44,591 nt of DNA from Bacteroidota bacterium (GCA_013289015.1 JABDAV010000018.1:1-44591), one strand, 5' to 3'; numbered from the stretch's first letter, positions 32,472 through 41,910 are shown. The notes: generated by a model from the letters alone, not told the origin. Translations and numbers: made by a program.

Positions 32472-34037
32472 TAATTCATAAACGTAGCTTCTTTTTTTGC
32501 TGTTCAGGTATTTTTCATGAACGATTGTACTCATAGGTTTTTCATACACTTTACTTTCAACCCAGGAAATAATGTCGAGATAGGAAAAAGCCCTTGTTTC
32601 AAAACGGTTCTTTTCAAGGTCTTTGATACGATATAAAAATTCCTCCATTGCAGGCTTCAGTTGTTTCGAAGAAACTTTGAATGAATTCCTGATGAACCTG
32701 AATATCTCTTCTTCAACCACTGAAAAATTTTTCATCTTGGCCATAAAGCGATAAACAGATTTTGCGAGTGATTCGATGATAGAATCATTTCCCAGCTCAT
32801 AGTGCGCCATTAAATGAAGCAATCGTGCATAACATTGAAGATCGATGCGCAGGTTGCCATGCTCATGAATAATACGCTGCAGGTAATCTATGCATGTGGC
32901 ATAATCGCCGTGACCAAAATATAATGTAGATATTTTGTAGTTAAACACAAGTATGCGGTGAAGGTCAACATAAGAAGCGTATTCTTTTAAACCTGCTTCT
33001 ATGCCCGGCACCAGGGCGAGGCCACGGGAAAAAGTACCTGTCATCAAATGCCAGTTAAGTTTGGCAGCATTAATATAAATAAACGTATGTACCCTGAAAT
33101 TATCATGCGTACTGGATGATGGCGTTGTACCGAAGTGTTCAAATTTTTTAAGCACCAGCTGGAATAATTCGTAACTTCTCAGGTTAAACAGTGCATTTAG
33201 TAATGTATGCATTCCTTTTACGTAATGCCCCGTTTCTACAGTAACCATGGCAGGTTCTTCCGCAAAGAGATCAACCCATTTTTTACTATAACGATAATAC
33301 ATTAAAAAATCCTGACGTATAAATGCATACCAGCAATAGCTTTGATACAGATATAAGCGTTCATAAAAATCCGTGATCCTTTCGGGACGAGGGGGAAGCA
33401 TTCTTTTGAAGAAAGAACGAATTCCTTTTTCATCTTCTGTGTTACGCGCATGGCCATTTTGCACATACCACCTGTATAAAAGCAATGCAAGGTTGGATAG
33501 CTTTATAACATTATTGATATGCTCACCTATATCTAATGCTTCTGAAGCCAATAATTCTGTTTTTTCCAGCGAACTTCTTGTTATATGCAGCGTTTCAATC
33601 TTTTTCTCTAATGAGATTACCTGCGCGAGAAAATTGTATTTATGATTAGCTTTAGCGAGTTCCTTTGCCTTTTCCAGCATTTTAAAACTTTGCAGCTTCA
33701 GACCTTTGTAATAAAGTACACGTGCATTATCGAGTAATTCGCTCAATTGAAGATCAATATTAACAGTAGTTTTCAAAAGCCTGAGGCTAGCCAGAAGTTG
33801 TTTATATAAATGTGCCTTTAAATTGGCAAGCTGTGGCTTTGTTACAGGGTTTAATTTCTTCATCAAAACCTTCTCATCATAATCACTCATTTTATCCAGT
33901 GCGTCAAAAAGCTGGATTATTTTAAGATTTTCATTGGATGAACTTCTTTTGATATAGAGCTTAAAATGCCTCTTTTCCGACTTTTCGAGGGATTTGACCA
34001 ATTGAAATAAAGCATCTGTAAAACGGTTGGACATCAT
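32466..34037 (-). CDS. Conserved all-helical (TPR-like) protein of unknown function
   Basis: A 523-residue soluble protein with no signal peptide. The composition is strongly alpha-helical, with many Leu/Tyr-rich helix pairs (LSELLDNARVLYYKGLKLQSFKML, YERLYLYQSYCWYAFIRQDF, DLQCYARLLHLMAHYELGND) that suggest a TPR-like solenoid. No catalytic motif seen and I do not recognise a named family. The ATG at 34037 is used; an upstream TTG in the same frame is less likely. It stands alone, divergent from murA. Confidence 0.75.
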   Translation of the reverse strand: MMSNRFTDALFQLVKSLEKSEKRHFKLYIKRSSSNENLKIIQLFDALDKMSDYDEKVLMKKLNPVTKPQLANLKAHLYKQLLASLRLLKTTVNIDLQLSELLDNARVLYYKGLKLQSFKMLEKAKELAKANHKYNFLAQVISLEKKIETLHITRSSLEKTELLASEALDIGEHINNVIKLSNLALLLYRWYVQNGHARNTEDEKGIRSFFKRMLPPRPERITDFYERLYLYQSYCWYAFIRQDFLMYYRYSKKWVDLFAEEPAMVTVETGHYVKGMHTLLNALFNLRSYELFQLVLKKFEHFGTTPSSSTHDNFRVHTFIYINAAKLNWHLMTGTFSRGLALVPGIEAGLKEYASYVDLHRILVFNYKISTLYFGHGDYATCIDYLQRIIHEHGNLRIDLQCYARLLHLMAHYELGNDSIIESLAKSVYRFMAKMKNFSVVEEEIFRFIRNSFKVSSKQLKPAMEEFLYRIKDLEKNRFETRAFSYLDIISWVESKVYEKPMSTIVHEKYLNSKKRSYVYELS

Positions 34038-34180
34038 AATGATATTTCTTTTAAAATCCTTTACCGGCAAGGGTTTCAGGCTATGAACCTACCGTTTGCC
34101 GTAATCAAATCACACTTATTTTGTTTTGAACAGGAACTTTTTGCCATTTAATTTTACATCAGTTTAGTAGTTCATAAAGA

Positions 34181-34301
34181 AGCAATCGTTAGAGAAGCAA
34201 CCGGAAAGAGGCCGAACAAACAACCGAAATTATTTGAACTTTTTCATATGGCAAGCAATCGTTAGAGGCCAGTCCGTTTCCACGGAAGGGCCATTTTTTT
34301 T
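34181..34301 (+). ncRNA. Candidate small RNA ending in an intrinsic terminator, upstream of murA
   Basis: The 14-base sequence AGCAATCGTTAGAG occurs twice (34181-34194 and 34254-34267), 73 bp apart. A terminator hairpin with eight T immediately follows the second copy. The terminator has no coding gene before it on this strand, since the upstream gene runs the other way. A short transcript could therefore end here. No Rfam family is recognised and the start is a guess. Confidence 0.3.
34267..34301 (+). terminator. Intrinsic terminator upstream of murA
   Basis: A hairpin with arms GGCC-AG-TCCGT and ACGGA-AG-GGCC, loop TTCC, followed by A and eight T. It is oriented on the plus strand, 160 bp before the murA start. 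Confidence 0.7.
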
Positions 34302-34310
34302 GGCGGAGCT

Positions 34311-34327
34311 AAATTAACGGTTAATTT
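34311..34327. promoter_or_regulatory. Palindrome AAATTAAC-G-GTTAATTT upstream of murA
   Basis: A perfect 8-bp inverted repeat with a single central base, 134 bp before murA. It may be a regulator site; no regulator is identified. Confidence 0.35.
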
Positions 34328-34461
34328 GAGTTTTCCAATTTTATTTTCTTTTTTTTACCCCCAAGCAATAAAATTTTTTCTCCAGCAAGCTTTATATTGC
34401 GCCACGTGTTATTATTATCCATTGAGCATTTCATATTATCTTTCACCTCTTAACTAATCCT

Positions 34462-35769
34462 ATGGCATTTTTTGAAGTAACAGGAGGCAAAAAGCTCAAG
34501 GGAGAAATATTACCCCAGGGTGCAAAAAACGAAGCGCTCCAGATAATATCCGCTGTTTTACTTACCGCAGAAAAAGTTACTATCCGCAACATTCCCGATA
34601 TACTTGATGTTAACCTGCTTATTGAATTGCTTTCGCTGCTGAATGTGAAAGTAGAGCGTATTTCAAAACATACATGCATATTCCAGGCAGATAATGTAAA
34701 TGTTGATTATTTTACTACAAAAGATTTCAGGAATAAAAGCAGCCGCATGCGTGGCTCTGTTATGATAGCCGGACCTATGCTGGCACGTTTTCAAAAAGCA
34801 TATATTCCTAAACCGGGCGGAGATAAAATCGGGCGAAGAAGATTAGATACACATATCATTGGTTTTGAAAAATTAGGAGCAAAATTTGAGTATGATGACG
34901 TTTCAGGAGAATTTATTTTAAAGGCTCCTGAACTCAACGGCTGTTATATGTTGCTCGATGAACCCTCTGTTACAGGCACTGCAAACATTTTGATGGCCGC
35001 TGTGATGGCAAAAGGTAAAACCACTATTTATAATGCTGCCTGTGAACCTTACCTGCAACAGCTTTGCAAAATGCTAAACCGTATGGGTGCCAAAATAAGC
35101 GGCGTAGGAAGTAACTTATTAGAAATAGAAGGAGTTGAAAAATTGCATGGAACAGAACATACAATGCTACCGGATATGATAGAAATAGGCAGCTTTATCG
35201 GCCTTGCTGCAATGACGCAGAGTGAGATTACCATTAAAAATGCAGGGATCGATCATTTAGGAATTATTCCGGAAAAATTCAGGTTGCTTGGTATACAAAT
35301 GGAATTTCGAGGTGATGATATTTACATTCCGGAACAGGAGCTTTATGAAATTCAGCGATATTTTGATGGCAGCACTGTTACTATTTCAGATCATCCGTGG
35401 CCGGGACTTACGCCTGATCTTTTAAGCATTATTCTTGTAACGGCTATTCACGCAAAGGGCAGCATATTAGTGCATCAGAAAATGTTTGAAAGCAGGTTGT
35501 TCTTTGTTGACAAGCTGATCGATATGGGTGCGCAGATCATTCTCTGTGATCCGCATCGTGCTGTTGTGGTTGGATTGGAGCGCAAACAAAAATTAAGAGG
35601 AGTTGCAATGGCAAGCCCTGATATTCGTGCCGGTGTTTCTTTGCTTTTCACAGCCTTAAGCGCAGAGGGAAAAAGCATCATTCAAAACATTGATCAGATA
35701 TATCGCGGGTATCAATATATAGATGAACGTTTGCAAAGCTTAGGTGCACATATCAAAAAAGTAGATTGA
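34462..35769 (+). CDS. murA: UDP-N-acetylglucosamine 1-carboxyvinyltransferase MurA, Asp at the catalytic-Cys position
   Basis: A 435-residue EPSP-synthase-fold enzyme that starts peptidoglycan synthesis by adding enolpyruvate to UDP-GlcNAc. Family marks: GGKKLKGEILPQGAKNEALQI, RMRGSVMIAGPMLARF, KPGGDKIGRRRLDTHIIGF, LLDEPSVTGTANILMAAVMAKG and PGLTPDLLSIILVTA. The active loop that reads PGGCxIG in E. coli reads PGGDKIG here (Asp at residue 121). The Cys-to-Asp exchange occurs naturally in other bacteria and is known to give fosfomycin-insensitive, functional enzyme. It stands alone; a repeat-rich region follows. Confidence 0.96.
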   Translation: MAFFEVTGGKKLKGEILPQGAKNEALQIISAVLLTAEKVTIRNIPDILDVNLLIELLSLLNVKVERISKHTCIFQADNVNVDYFTTKDFRNKSSRMRGSVMIAGPMLARFQKAYIPKPGGDKIGRRRLDTHIIGFEKLGAKFEYDDVSGEFILKAPELNGCYMLLDEPSVTGTANILMAAVMAKGKTTIYNAACEPYLQQLCKMLNRMGAKISGVGSNLLEIEGVEKLHGTEHTMLPDMIEIGSFIGLAAMTQSEITIKNAGIDHLGIIPEKFRLLGIQMEFRGDDIYIPEQELYEIQRYFDGSTVTISDHPWPGLTPDLLSIILVTAIHAKGSILVHQKMFESRLFFVDKLIDMGAQIILCDPHRAVVVGLERKQKLRGVAMASPDIRAGVSLLFTALSAEGKSIIQNIDQIYRGYQYIDERLQSLGAHIKKVD

Positions 35770-36001
35770 TTCTTTAGCCGCAATGTGGAAATTCGTTTAA
35801 TAGGAATCTCACGTATAAATCTTTTACATAGGATTATTAATTGTGTTGTTGCTATTTGTCAATTACGAAAATGGTTCCGCGAAAACAAATTCTTTTAAGA
35901 CAGATAAGAATCAGCCGGTAAAAACCTTCTTAAAAAATTCCTGACAATATTTTTTACAACATTTACCAATAGTGAATGCTCCCATTTAAATTACACGGGA
36001 A

Positions 36002-36158
36002 AGCCTGTATCAAACCAGGCTAAACACATTGCCATTATTAATTAACGTGCATTCGGTTTAAGTATAAAGTAATCCTGAAAGGATTAGATTTGAATAGCCC
36101 CGTAAGAATTACGAGAGAATAAATGTGTAAAAGACATTGAACCACACAGGGGTTCAAT
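36002..36158. repeat. Cluster of hairpins downstream of murA
   Basis: Part of the 809-bp gene-free stretch 35770-36578. Four perfect hairpins occur in series: AGCCTG/CAGGCT (36002-36021), TAATCC-TGAAA-GGATTA (36070-36086), CGTAA-GAA-TTACG (36101-36113) and ATTGAACC/GGTTCAAT (36136-36158). The second, with its downstream GATTTGAATAGCCCC, resembles hairpin repeats scattered in Bacteroidetes genomes, from memory. No ORF is supported. The portion 35770-36000 shows nothing distinctive. Confidence 0.5.
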
Positions 36159-36330
36159 TGATTGATCATAATACAGCCTCTGGTTGCATCAGGGGTTTGT
36201 TCATATTAAGGCCCTCCAGGCTTATCCCAATTCACGTTATTTAGTATGCTATAGTAAGGCTTAGCTATACACCTGGGTGCCTTTTGCCATGGAGTTGACA
36301 GGGAGCTGATAGGGGTTTGGTATGGGGTAA

Positions 36331-36440
36331 GGTTACTATAAGGTTACTATAAAGTCTCTATAATGTTACTATAATGTTACTATAAGGTTACTATAAGGTT
36401 ACTATAAGGTCTCTATAAGGTCTCTATAAGGTCTCTATGA
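36331..36440. repeat. Tandem array: ten copies of an 11-bp unit
   Basis: Ten consecutive 11-bp units. The two main variants are GGTTACTATAA (copies 1, 2, 6, 7) and GGTCTCTATAA (copies 8, 9); copies 3, 4, 5 and 10 are near variants (AGTCTCTATAA, TGTTACTATAA twice, GGTCTCTATGA). There are no spacers. It lies in the gene-free region between convergent murA and the GNAT gene. The 11-bp period is close to one helical turn. Confidence 0.95.
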
Positions 36441-36578
36441 GAGTGAAGCAGGATAGAAAGGAATGTATAGTTTATACAGCTATTACAAACAGGATATCGT
36501 GCTATGTAAAATAAGTATAAAGCCTGGAATGGCAAAAAAAATCAGGAAAATAAACTATTGGGCAGAAAGCCATAAAAA

Positions 36579-37088
36579 TCATCTCTCCAACATCTTTACC
36601 CAAACATAATCATCAACTATTATATTGTTTTTGAAAGCGCTTTGTTTGCGAATGCTTTCAAGATAAAAACCGTTTTTATGCAATATGTGCATCGAAGGTT
36701 TATTATGCGCATACACTTCGGCAATAAGACGTACAACATCAAACTCTTTTTCAATATAACTTATTAATATTTGCACTGCATTTGTAGCAATACCAAGATT
36801 CCAGTATTCTTCACCTATAAAATAGCCTACTTCCATTGTTTTACTATACACATCAGTTTTAGGTGTACAACCAATGCTGCCCACAAGCACATTCTGATAA
36901 ATGATCGCAAAGTTTAAAGGAGGTTTTTGCCTGGAACAATGGGCTATCCACTTTTCTGCATCTGCCGCATAATAAGGATAAGGAATGCTATCTCTTAGAT
37001 TATTCCATATGCTTTTATTGTTGGCGATATGAGTAAGTTGCTTTGCATCTTCTTTTTTCCAAAGACGCAGAAAAACTTCAGTGGACAT
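36579..37088 (-). CDS. GNAT-family N-acetyltransferase (RimJ/RimL-like)
   Basis: A 169-residue acetyltransferase: EVFLRLWKKEDAKQLTHIANN at the start, VGSIGCTPKTDVYSKTMEVGYFIGEEYWNLGIATNAVQILISYIE with the acetyl-CoA-binding region, then RLIAEVYAHNKPSMHILHKNGFYLESIRKQSAF. This is the pattern of the RimJ/RimL branch, which acetylates protein N-termini or small amines; the substrate is unknown. It is the last gene of a minus-strand trio with DUF2007 and a small membrane protein. Confidence 0.9.
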   Translation of the reverse strand: MSTEVFLRLWKKEDAKQLTHIANNKSIWNNLRDSIPYPYYAADAEKWIAHCSRQKPPLNFAIIYQNVLVGSIGCTPKTDVYSKTMEVGYFIGEEYWNLGIATNAVQILISYIEKEFDVVRLIAEVYAHNKPSMHILHKNGFYLESIRKQSAFKNNIIVDDYVWVKMLER

Positions 37089-37120
37089 CCGTTTAAGTTT
37101 TGGCTAAACAATCTGAGATC

Positions 37121-37327
37121 TTAATTGAGCAAAGTATTATCAAGCAGGCGCATGGCAATATCTTTTAAATACACCGGCACATATAATTCTATTTCACCAA
37201 AAGTTTGGTAACTGCTGTCTTGCCTGTTTAATATTATAGCAAGTATATTATTTTTTTCAAGCTTGCCTTTAATAATATTTGCTTCAACATAATTTTTAGC
37301 GCTGCATAACTTAAACCAGCCTTGCAT
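37121..37327 (-). CDS. DUF2007 family small protein
   Basis: A 68-residue protein of the DUF2007 type (PF09413): WFKLCSAKNYVEANIIKGKLEKNNILAIILNRQDSSY and GEIELYVPVYLKDIAMRLL. The family is ferredoxin-like in fold and linked to signalling only by annotation. It lies 32 bp before the GNAT gene and 9 bp after the 85-residue membrane protein, on the same strand. Confidence 0.85.
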   Translation of the reverse strand: MQGWFKLCSAKNYVEANIIKGKLEKNNILAIILNRQDSSYQTFGEIELYVPVYLKDIAMRLLDNTLLN

Positions 37328-37336
37328 AAAGTGTTT

Positions 37337-37594
37337 TTAGGATATGTGCCACATCAGCAAGAAAAGCAAATCTAAAATCACTAAAACCATAATAATAACG
37401 CTTAAACTGTTCTGCCTTTTCTTTGCTTTCACTATAGATTCGCTTCGCGAACCATAGATACTGTATTTGCTAAAATACAACCAATCTGCAAAGCCGGCAG
37501 AATAATCTCCAGAGAAAAATAAAAAAGTTTTAATAAGGAATAAAACAGCAACCAAAACACTGGTAGCCAAAAAAAGATAAAAGTAAAATTGCAT
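37337..37594 (-). CDS. Small two-helix membrane protein
   Basis: An 85-residue protein with two hydrophobic segments, about residues 2-29 (YFYLFLATSVLVAVLFLIKTFLF) and 63-83 (LSVIIMVLVILDLLFLLMW), joined by a basic loop. No family recognised. It is the first gene of the trio and ends 9 bp before DUF2007, so it is likely a real co-transcribed gene. Confidence 0.7.
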   Translation of the reverse strand: MQFYFYLFLATSVLVAVLFLIKTFLFFSGDYSAGFADWLYFSKYSIYGSRSESIVKAKKRQNSLSVIIMVLVILDLLFLLMWHIS

Positions 37595-37847
37595 TGTTGT
37601 TTGTTTTTAAGTTTTGGCGCAGTAGGGATATACAAAAGAAAATAAATTATCGATCAAATTTTTAAACGAACGGTTCTTTAATGTTTTTTTAATTAAACCT
37701 TCCTGTCAGTGATTTTTATCATCCATAACATTTATATACGTAATATATAAATTAACTATTCCTTCTCCCTGCAAAAAATAAGCTTGCCGCTTTTATTTTT
37801 TGTAACAAACCGCTTGGATTATCGTTTTGTGAAAACTTTATTAGTTT

Positions 37848-40346
37848 ATGAGGTTACCTTGCTTTTTCTGCATGCTTTTTTCTATAACGGTGTTCTATGT
37901 GTCAGCACAACCTGCTCCACAAAGAGTACTTACAGCCAAACGTACTGCAGGCGCAGTAAAGATTGATGGCATTTTAAATGATGCAGCCTGGAAAGATGCT
38001 GCATTAATGACTGATATGATAGAATTCACGCCAACTGTTGGAAGGCATGAAGAGTATGCGGATAGAACAGAAGCGTATTTAATGTATAATGATGAAGGCA
38101 TTTATTTTGGAGGCTTCTGCCACGAAAGGACAAGAGACAGCATCGCGACAGAATTAAAAGGAAGAGATGGATTCGGAACCAATGATTACATAGGGATCAT
38201 TTTCGATACCTACAACGACAAGCTTAATGGTTTTGAATATTTTGTTACCCCTTTGGGTGATCAGTGGGATGCAAAAATGAACCCGCCAAGTTTTAATGCA
38301 GACATGGAAGATTTTACCTGGAATGCAGTTTGGGAAAGCAAGACTGTGATAACTGACAGCGGCTGGAGTTTTGAAATGTTTATCCCATTTTCAGCTATCA
38401 GGTTTGGTAAAAAAAATGTTCAGGATTGGGGTTTTAATATTACGAGAAGAAGGCGTAAAACGGAACAGCAGAATACATGGAACCCGATCGATCCTAATGT
38501 GAACGGGTTTCTTACACAGGAAGGGATTTGGAAAGGCGTATCAGACATAAAACCTCCAATACGCCTGCAGTTCTCGCCTTACTTATCTTTCTATGCTAAT
38601 CACTATCCTTACAACACTGAAGGAGAAAAGGACTGGACCAAACAAATAAACGGCGGTATGGATTTAAAATATGGAATAAACCAGGCATTTACTTTAGATG
38701 CTACGTTGATTCCTGATTTTGGCCAGGTGCAAAGCGATAACCAGGTTCTAAACCTTACGCCTTTTGAAGTAAAGTATAATGAATACCGTCCTTTCTTTAC
38801 AGAAGGCACTGAACTGTTCAGCAAGGGAAACCTGTTTTATTCGCGGCGTATCGGTGGCTCGCCTTTACACGAATATGATGTATACAATGGGGTGGACAGT
38901 AATCAAACAGTGATAGAAAATCCTACGGAATCAAAACTTATAAATGCAACTAAAATTTCGGGCAGAACACAAAGCGGTTTAGGAATTGGGTTTTTAAATG
39001 CTATAACTCAACCGGAATATGCAACAATTGAAGATAATTCAACCAAGCAACAAACGAAAGTGCAAACAGATCCGCTTACAAATTATAATATGATCGTGTT
39101 AGATCAAACCTTAAAGCACAATTCAAGTGTTTCATTTGTAAATACAAGTGTATTGCGCAGCGGCCCTGATTATGATGCAAACGTAAGCGCTGCATTGTTT
39201 GAGCTGAATGATAAAAAGAACACTTATAATGTTGGTGGTAAACTTGCCATGAGTAATCTTTTTAATTATTTTCCTGATGGAAAAACACAATCAGGTTTTG
39301 ATCATGAATTGCATTTTCAAAAAACAAGCGGCAACTTTAATTTCCTGCTTTCGCAGGAAAGATCAGATGATAAATATAACAGCAATGACATGGGATATTT
39401 CACCAACAATAATTTCATCAATCATTATTTGTGGATGGGTTATCACTGGATCAAACCCAAAGATTGGTACAACCGCATTAACCTTAACTTCAATAACAAC
39501 CTAAGTTTTCTTGCAAAGAAAATTGAGCCTGTAAATGAAACGTATCAATCTGCAAGCTTTAATGTAAATGCCAATGCGCAAAGCAAAAAATTATGGTATA
39601 TAGGTGTATTTACGGGATACAGTTTTCCTAAAAATGATTTTTATGAACCGCGTACAACCGGATGGTATTTTAAAAGAAGTGCAACAATAGATTGGTCGAC
39701 ATGGTTTGAAAGCAACGACAGTAAAAAATATACTTACCAGGTACAAATATTTGCCAGCAATGGTTCAGATGTTTACAAAACATTCAACATGCAACTTTCG
39801 CTTGGCCAATCTATGCGCTTCAACAATAAATTATCTGTTTCATTGAATGTAAATTATACTCCTATCTGGAATGACGTAGGCTATACTTATATTGATGGCA
39901 GTGCAGATATAAACTTTGCCAAACGCGATGTAAATACTATTGAAAATATATTAAGTGTAAAATATAATTTCAGTAATAAAATGGGTATAACATTCAGGGC
40001 AAGGCATTATGTAAGCACAGTTGACAACAAAGAATTTTATTTATTGCAGCATGATGGCAGTTTGCTTGCTAACGAAAACTTTCATCCTTCAGTAAATGAA
40101 GATGTAAACTATTTTAATATTGATATGGTGTATACCTGGGAATTTGCGCCCGGGAGTTTTATAAACATTGCCTGGAAAAATGCAACCCAGTATTCTACAA
40201 ATGCACTTGTTACAAAATATTTCGAAAATTTACACAACACTTTAAATCAAAGTAACAACAACAATTTGTCCGTGAAGATTATTTATTTTATCGATTACTA
40301 CAAGATCACAAGCGATAGAAGAAACAGTAGTAAAAACAATCAATAA
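37848..40346 (+). CDS. CBM9-like / DUF5916 exported protein
   Basis: An 832-residue exported protein, signal MRLPCFFCMLFSITVFYVSAQ. Residues about 30-220 fit a family-9 carbohydrate-binding-like fold (VKIDGILNDAAWKDAALMTDM, EAYLMYNDEGIYFGGFCHE, FVTPLGDQWDAKMNP, WSFEMFIPFSAIRFG). The remainder fits DUF5916 (FQLSPYLSFYAN, FTLDATLIPDFGQVQSDNQVLNLTPFEVKYNEYRPFF) and ends in beta-rich strands, probably an outer-membrane barrel. Function not established. It overlaps the convergent sugar-porter gene by seven bases. Confidence 0.88.
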   Translation: MRLPCFFCMLFSITVFYVSAQPAPQRVLTAKRTAGAVKIDGILNDAAWKDAALMTDMIEFTPTVGRHEEYADRTEAYLMYNDEGIYFGGFCHERTRDSIATELKGRDGFGTNDYIGIIFDTYNDKLNGFEYFVTPLGDQWDAKMNPPSFNADMEDFTWNAVWESKTVITDSGWSFEMFIPFSAIRFGKKNVQDWGFNITRRRRKTEQQNTWNPIDPNVNGFLTQEGIWKGVSDIKPPIRLQFSPYLSFYANHYPYNTEGEKDWTKQINGGMDLKYGINQAFTLDATLIPDFGQVQSDNQVLNLTPFEVKYNEYRPFFTEGTELFSKGNLFYSRRIGGSPLHEYDVYNGVDSNQTVIENPTESKLINATKISGRTQSGLGIGFLNAITQPEYATIEDNSTKQQTKVQTDPLTNYNMIVLDQTLKHNSSVSFVNTSVLRSGPDYDANVSAALFELNDKKNTYNVGGKLAMSNLFNYFPDGKTQSGFDHELHFQKTSGNFNFLLSQERSDDKYNSNDMGYFTNNNFINHYLWMGYHWIKPKDWYNRINLNFNNNLSFLAKKIEPVNETYQSASFNVNANAQSKKLWYIGVFTGYSFPKNDFYEPRTTGWYFKRSATIDWSTWFESNDSKKYTYQVQIFASNGSDVYKTFNMQLSLGQSMRFNNKLSVSLNVNYTPIWNDVGYTYIDGSADINFAKRDVNTIENILSVKYNFSNKMGITFRARHYVSTVDNKEFYLLQHDGSLLANENFHPSVNEDVNYFNIDMVYTWEFAPGSFINIAWKNATQYSTNALVTKYFENLHNTLNQSNNNNLSVKIIYFIDYYKITSDRRNSSKNNQ

Positions 40347-41725
40347 TCAATACCTAAATCTTTTTGTATTTGTTCTAATGATCTGCCTTTTGTTTCGGGC
40401 ACTTTGGTTATTACCCAAATAAGTTGCAACACCATCATAAAAGAAAAGAAAGCAAAGATGGGCCATGGATTATCTTTTAAAATACCGCTGTTCTCATCAA
40501 TAAATACGGGTGATATTAAAGTGATAAACGCAGCGCAAACCCAATGCGTTCCTGCACCAAATGATTGTCCCGCAGCGCGAATTTTGTTTGGAAAAATTTC
40601 TGAAATAAATACCCAGATTACAGCACCCTGGCCTATTGCATGTGAAGCAATAAACATTGCTAAAAAGGTAACTAATAAATTAGCGCTTGCGTGGATGTAA
40701 AAACACCAGGCGACTGCACCTAAGCTGATTATATAACCAACAGACCCGATCAGTAATAATATTTTTCTACCTAAACGGTCAATGAGATATAACCCAACAA
40801 ATGTGAAGACGAGGTTAGTGCCACCAATAATGATTGAACTAAGCAAAGAGTCATTTGAAGCTAAGCCCGCTCTTTCTAAGATCCTGGGAGCATAATAAAG
40901 AATAAAATTGATGCCCGAGAACTGGTTAAAGAAAGCAATAAAAAATGCCAGTGCTAAGATCGTCTTGTGCTTTTTGCTAAAGAATTCTATTTCTTTTCCA
41001 CCAATATTCTCGTGTTGTATTCCGTTTTTAATAGCAGCTATTTCTTCATTAGCATTGGTAACACCTAATTTGGATAACACATTGCGGGCATCATTGTCTC
41101 TGTCTTTTGTTATAAGCCAGCGCGGGCTTTCAGGTATGCCTAACACAAGTATTGAATAAATAAAAGAAGGAATAGCCATTACGCCCAACATCCATCGCCA
41201 ATCATTGGGGCCGCCAATTCCTTTTAAAAGATAGTTTGATATGTATGCGAGTAATATCGCGAATACAATATTAAACTGGTACATAGCCACCAGTCTTCCT
41301 CTTGAAGAAGCGGTTGAAATTTCTGATATATATGTTGGTGCTGCAACTGAAGAAACACCAATGCCCAATCCACCAATGAAACGAAAGAAAGAAAAGACAT
41401 AAGGATTAGGTGCCAGTGCAGAACCAATTGCAGAAACAGTAAAAAGTATTCCTATCCATATCAATACTTTTTTTCTGCCATATTTTTGAGTAGGTACGCC
41501 TCCAAACAAAGCTCCAACAACTGTTCCCCATAAAGCCATTGACATAATAAAAAATCCATGAAACCACGGTGATGTATGCCACAATGCCTGTATAGGTTTA
41601 TCAGCGCCGGATATTACTACAGTATCAAATCCAAATATAAATCCGGCCAATGCTGCTGTAAGAGATATACCGAACAAGCCTTTACCTGTTGATGAAATAC
41701 CGGTTGAAGCAATGTTAGTTTGCAT
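40340..41725 (-). CDS. MFS sugar porter (xylose/arabinose-proton symporter type)
   Basis: A 461-residue inner-membrane transporter with about 12 helices. Family signatures: ALAGFIFGFDTVVISGA, GVPTQKYGRKKVLIWIG, FRFIGGLGIGVSSVAAPTYISEI, RGRLVAMYQFNIVFAIL, GIPESPRWLI, FNQFSGINFILYYAP and the closing VPETKGRSLEQIQ. These place it in the sugar-porter family, which imports hexoses or pentoses with protons; the actual sugar is not determinable. The upstream side holds the second structured repeat and no sugar regulator. Confidence 0.93.
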   Translation of the reverse strand: MQTNIASTGISSTGKGLFGISLTAALAGFIFGFDTVVISGADKPIQALWHTSPWFHGFFIMSMALWGTVVGALFGGVPTQKYGRKKVLIWIGILFTVSAIGSALAPNPYVFSFFRFIGGLGIGVSSVAAPTYISEISTASSRGRLVAMYQFNIVFAILLAYISNYLLKGIGGPNDWRWMLGVMAIPSFIYSILVLGIPESPRWLITKDRDNDARNVLSKLGVTNANEEIAAIKNGIQHENIGGKEIEFFSKKHKTILALAFFIAFFNQFSGINFILYYAPRILERAGLASNDSLLSSIIIGGTNLVFTFVGLYLIDRLGRKILLLIGSVGYIISLGAVAWCFYIHASANLLVTFLAMFIASHAIGQGAVIWVFISEIFPNKIRAAGQSFGAGTHWVCAAFITLISPVFIDENSGILKDNPWPIFAFFSFMMVLQLIWVITKVPETKGRSLEQIQKDLGIDY

Positions 41726-41910
41726 ATGTATATATTGAATTTAAGAGGCTAACAATATTATTTTGATTGTAATGCAAAGTGCCTCACCAAAGTACAATGT
41801 TATTTGCAGCTTAAATTATTTTTAATATTGAATTTTGAAATGATGGCAACAAAAATCCCGGTATATGAATCCCGGGAAAATCTAAAATGAGAAAATATAT
41901 ATATTGAATC

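Noticed and set aside
36331-36440. CRISPR array
   Set aside because: The 11-bp units are contiguous with no spacers and there are no cas genes.
37733-37762. AT-rich inverted repeat TTTATAT...ATATAAA as an operator
   Set aside because: In such AT-rich DNA a 7-bp AT palindrome is expected by chance, and no partner site was found.
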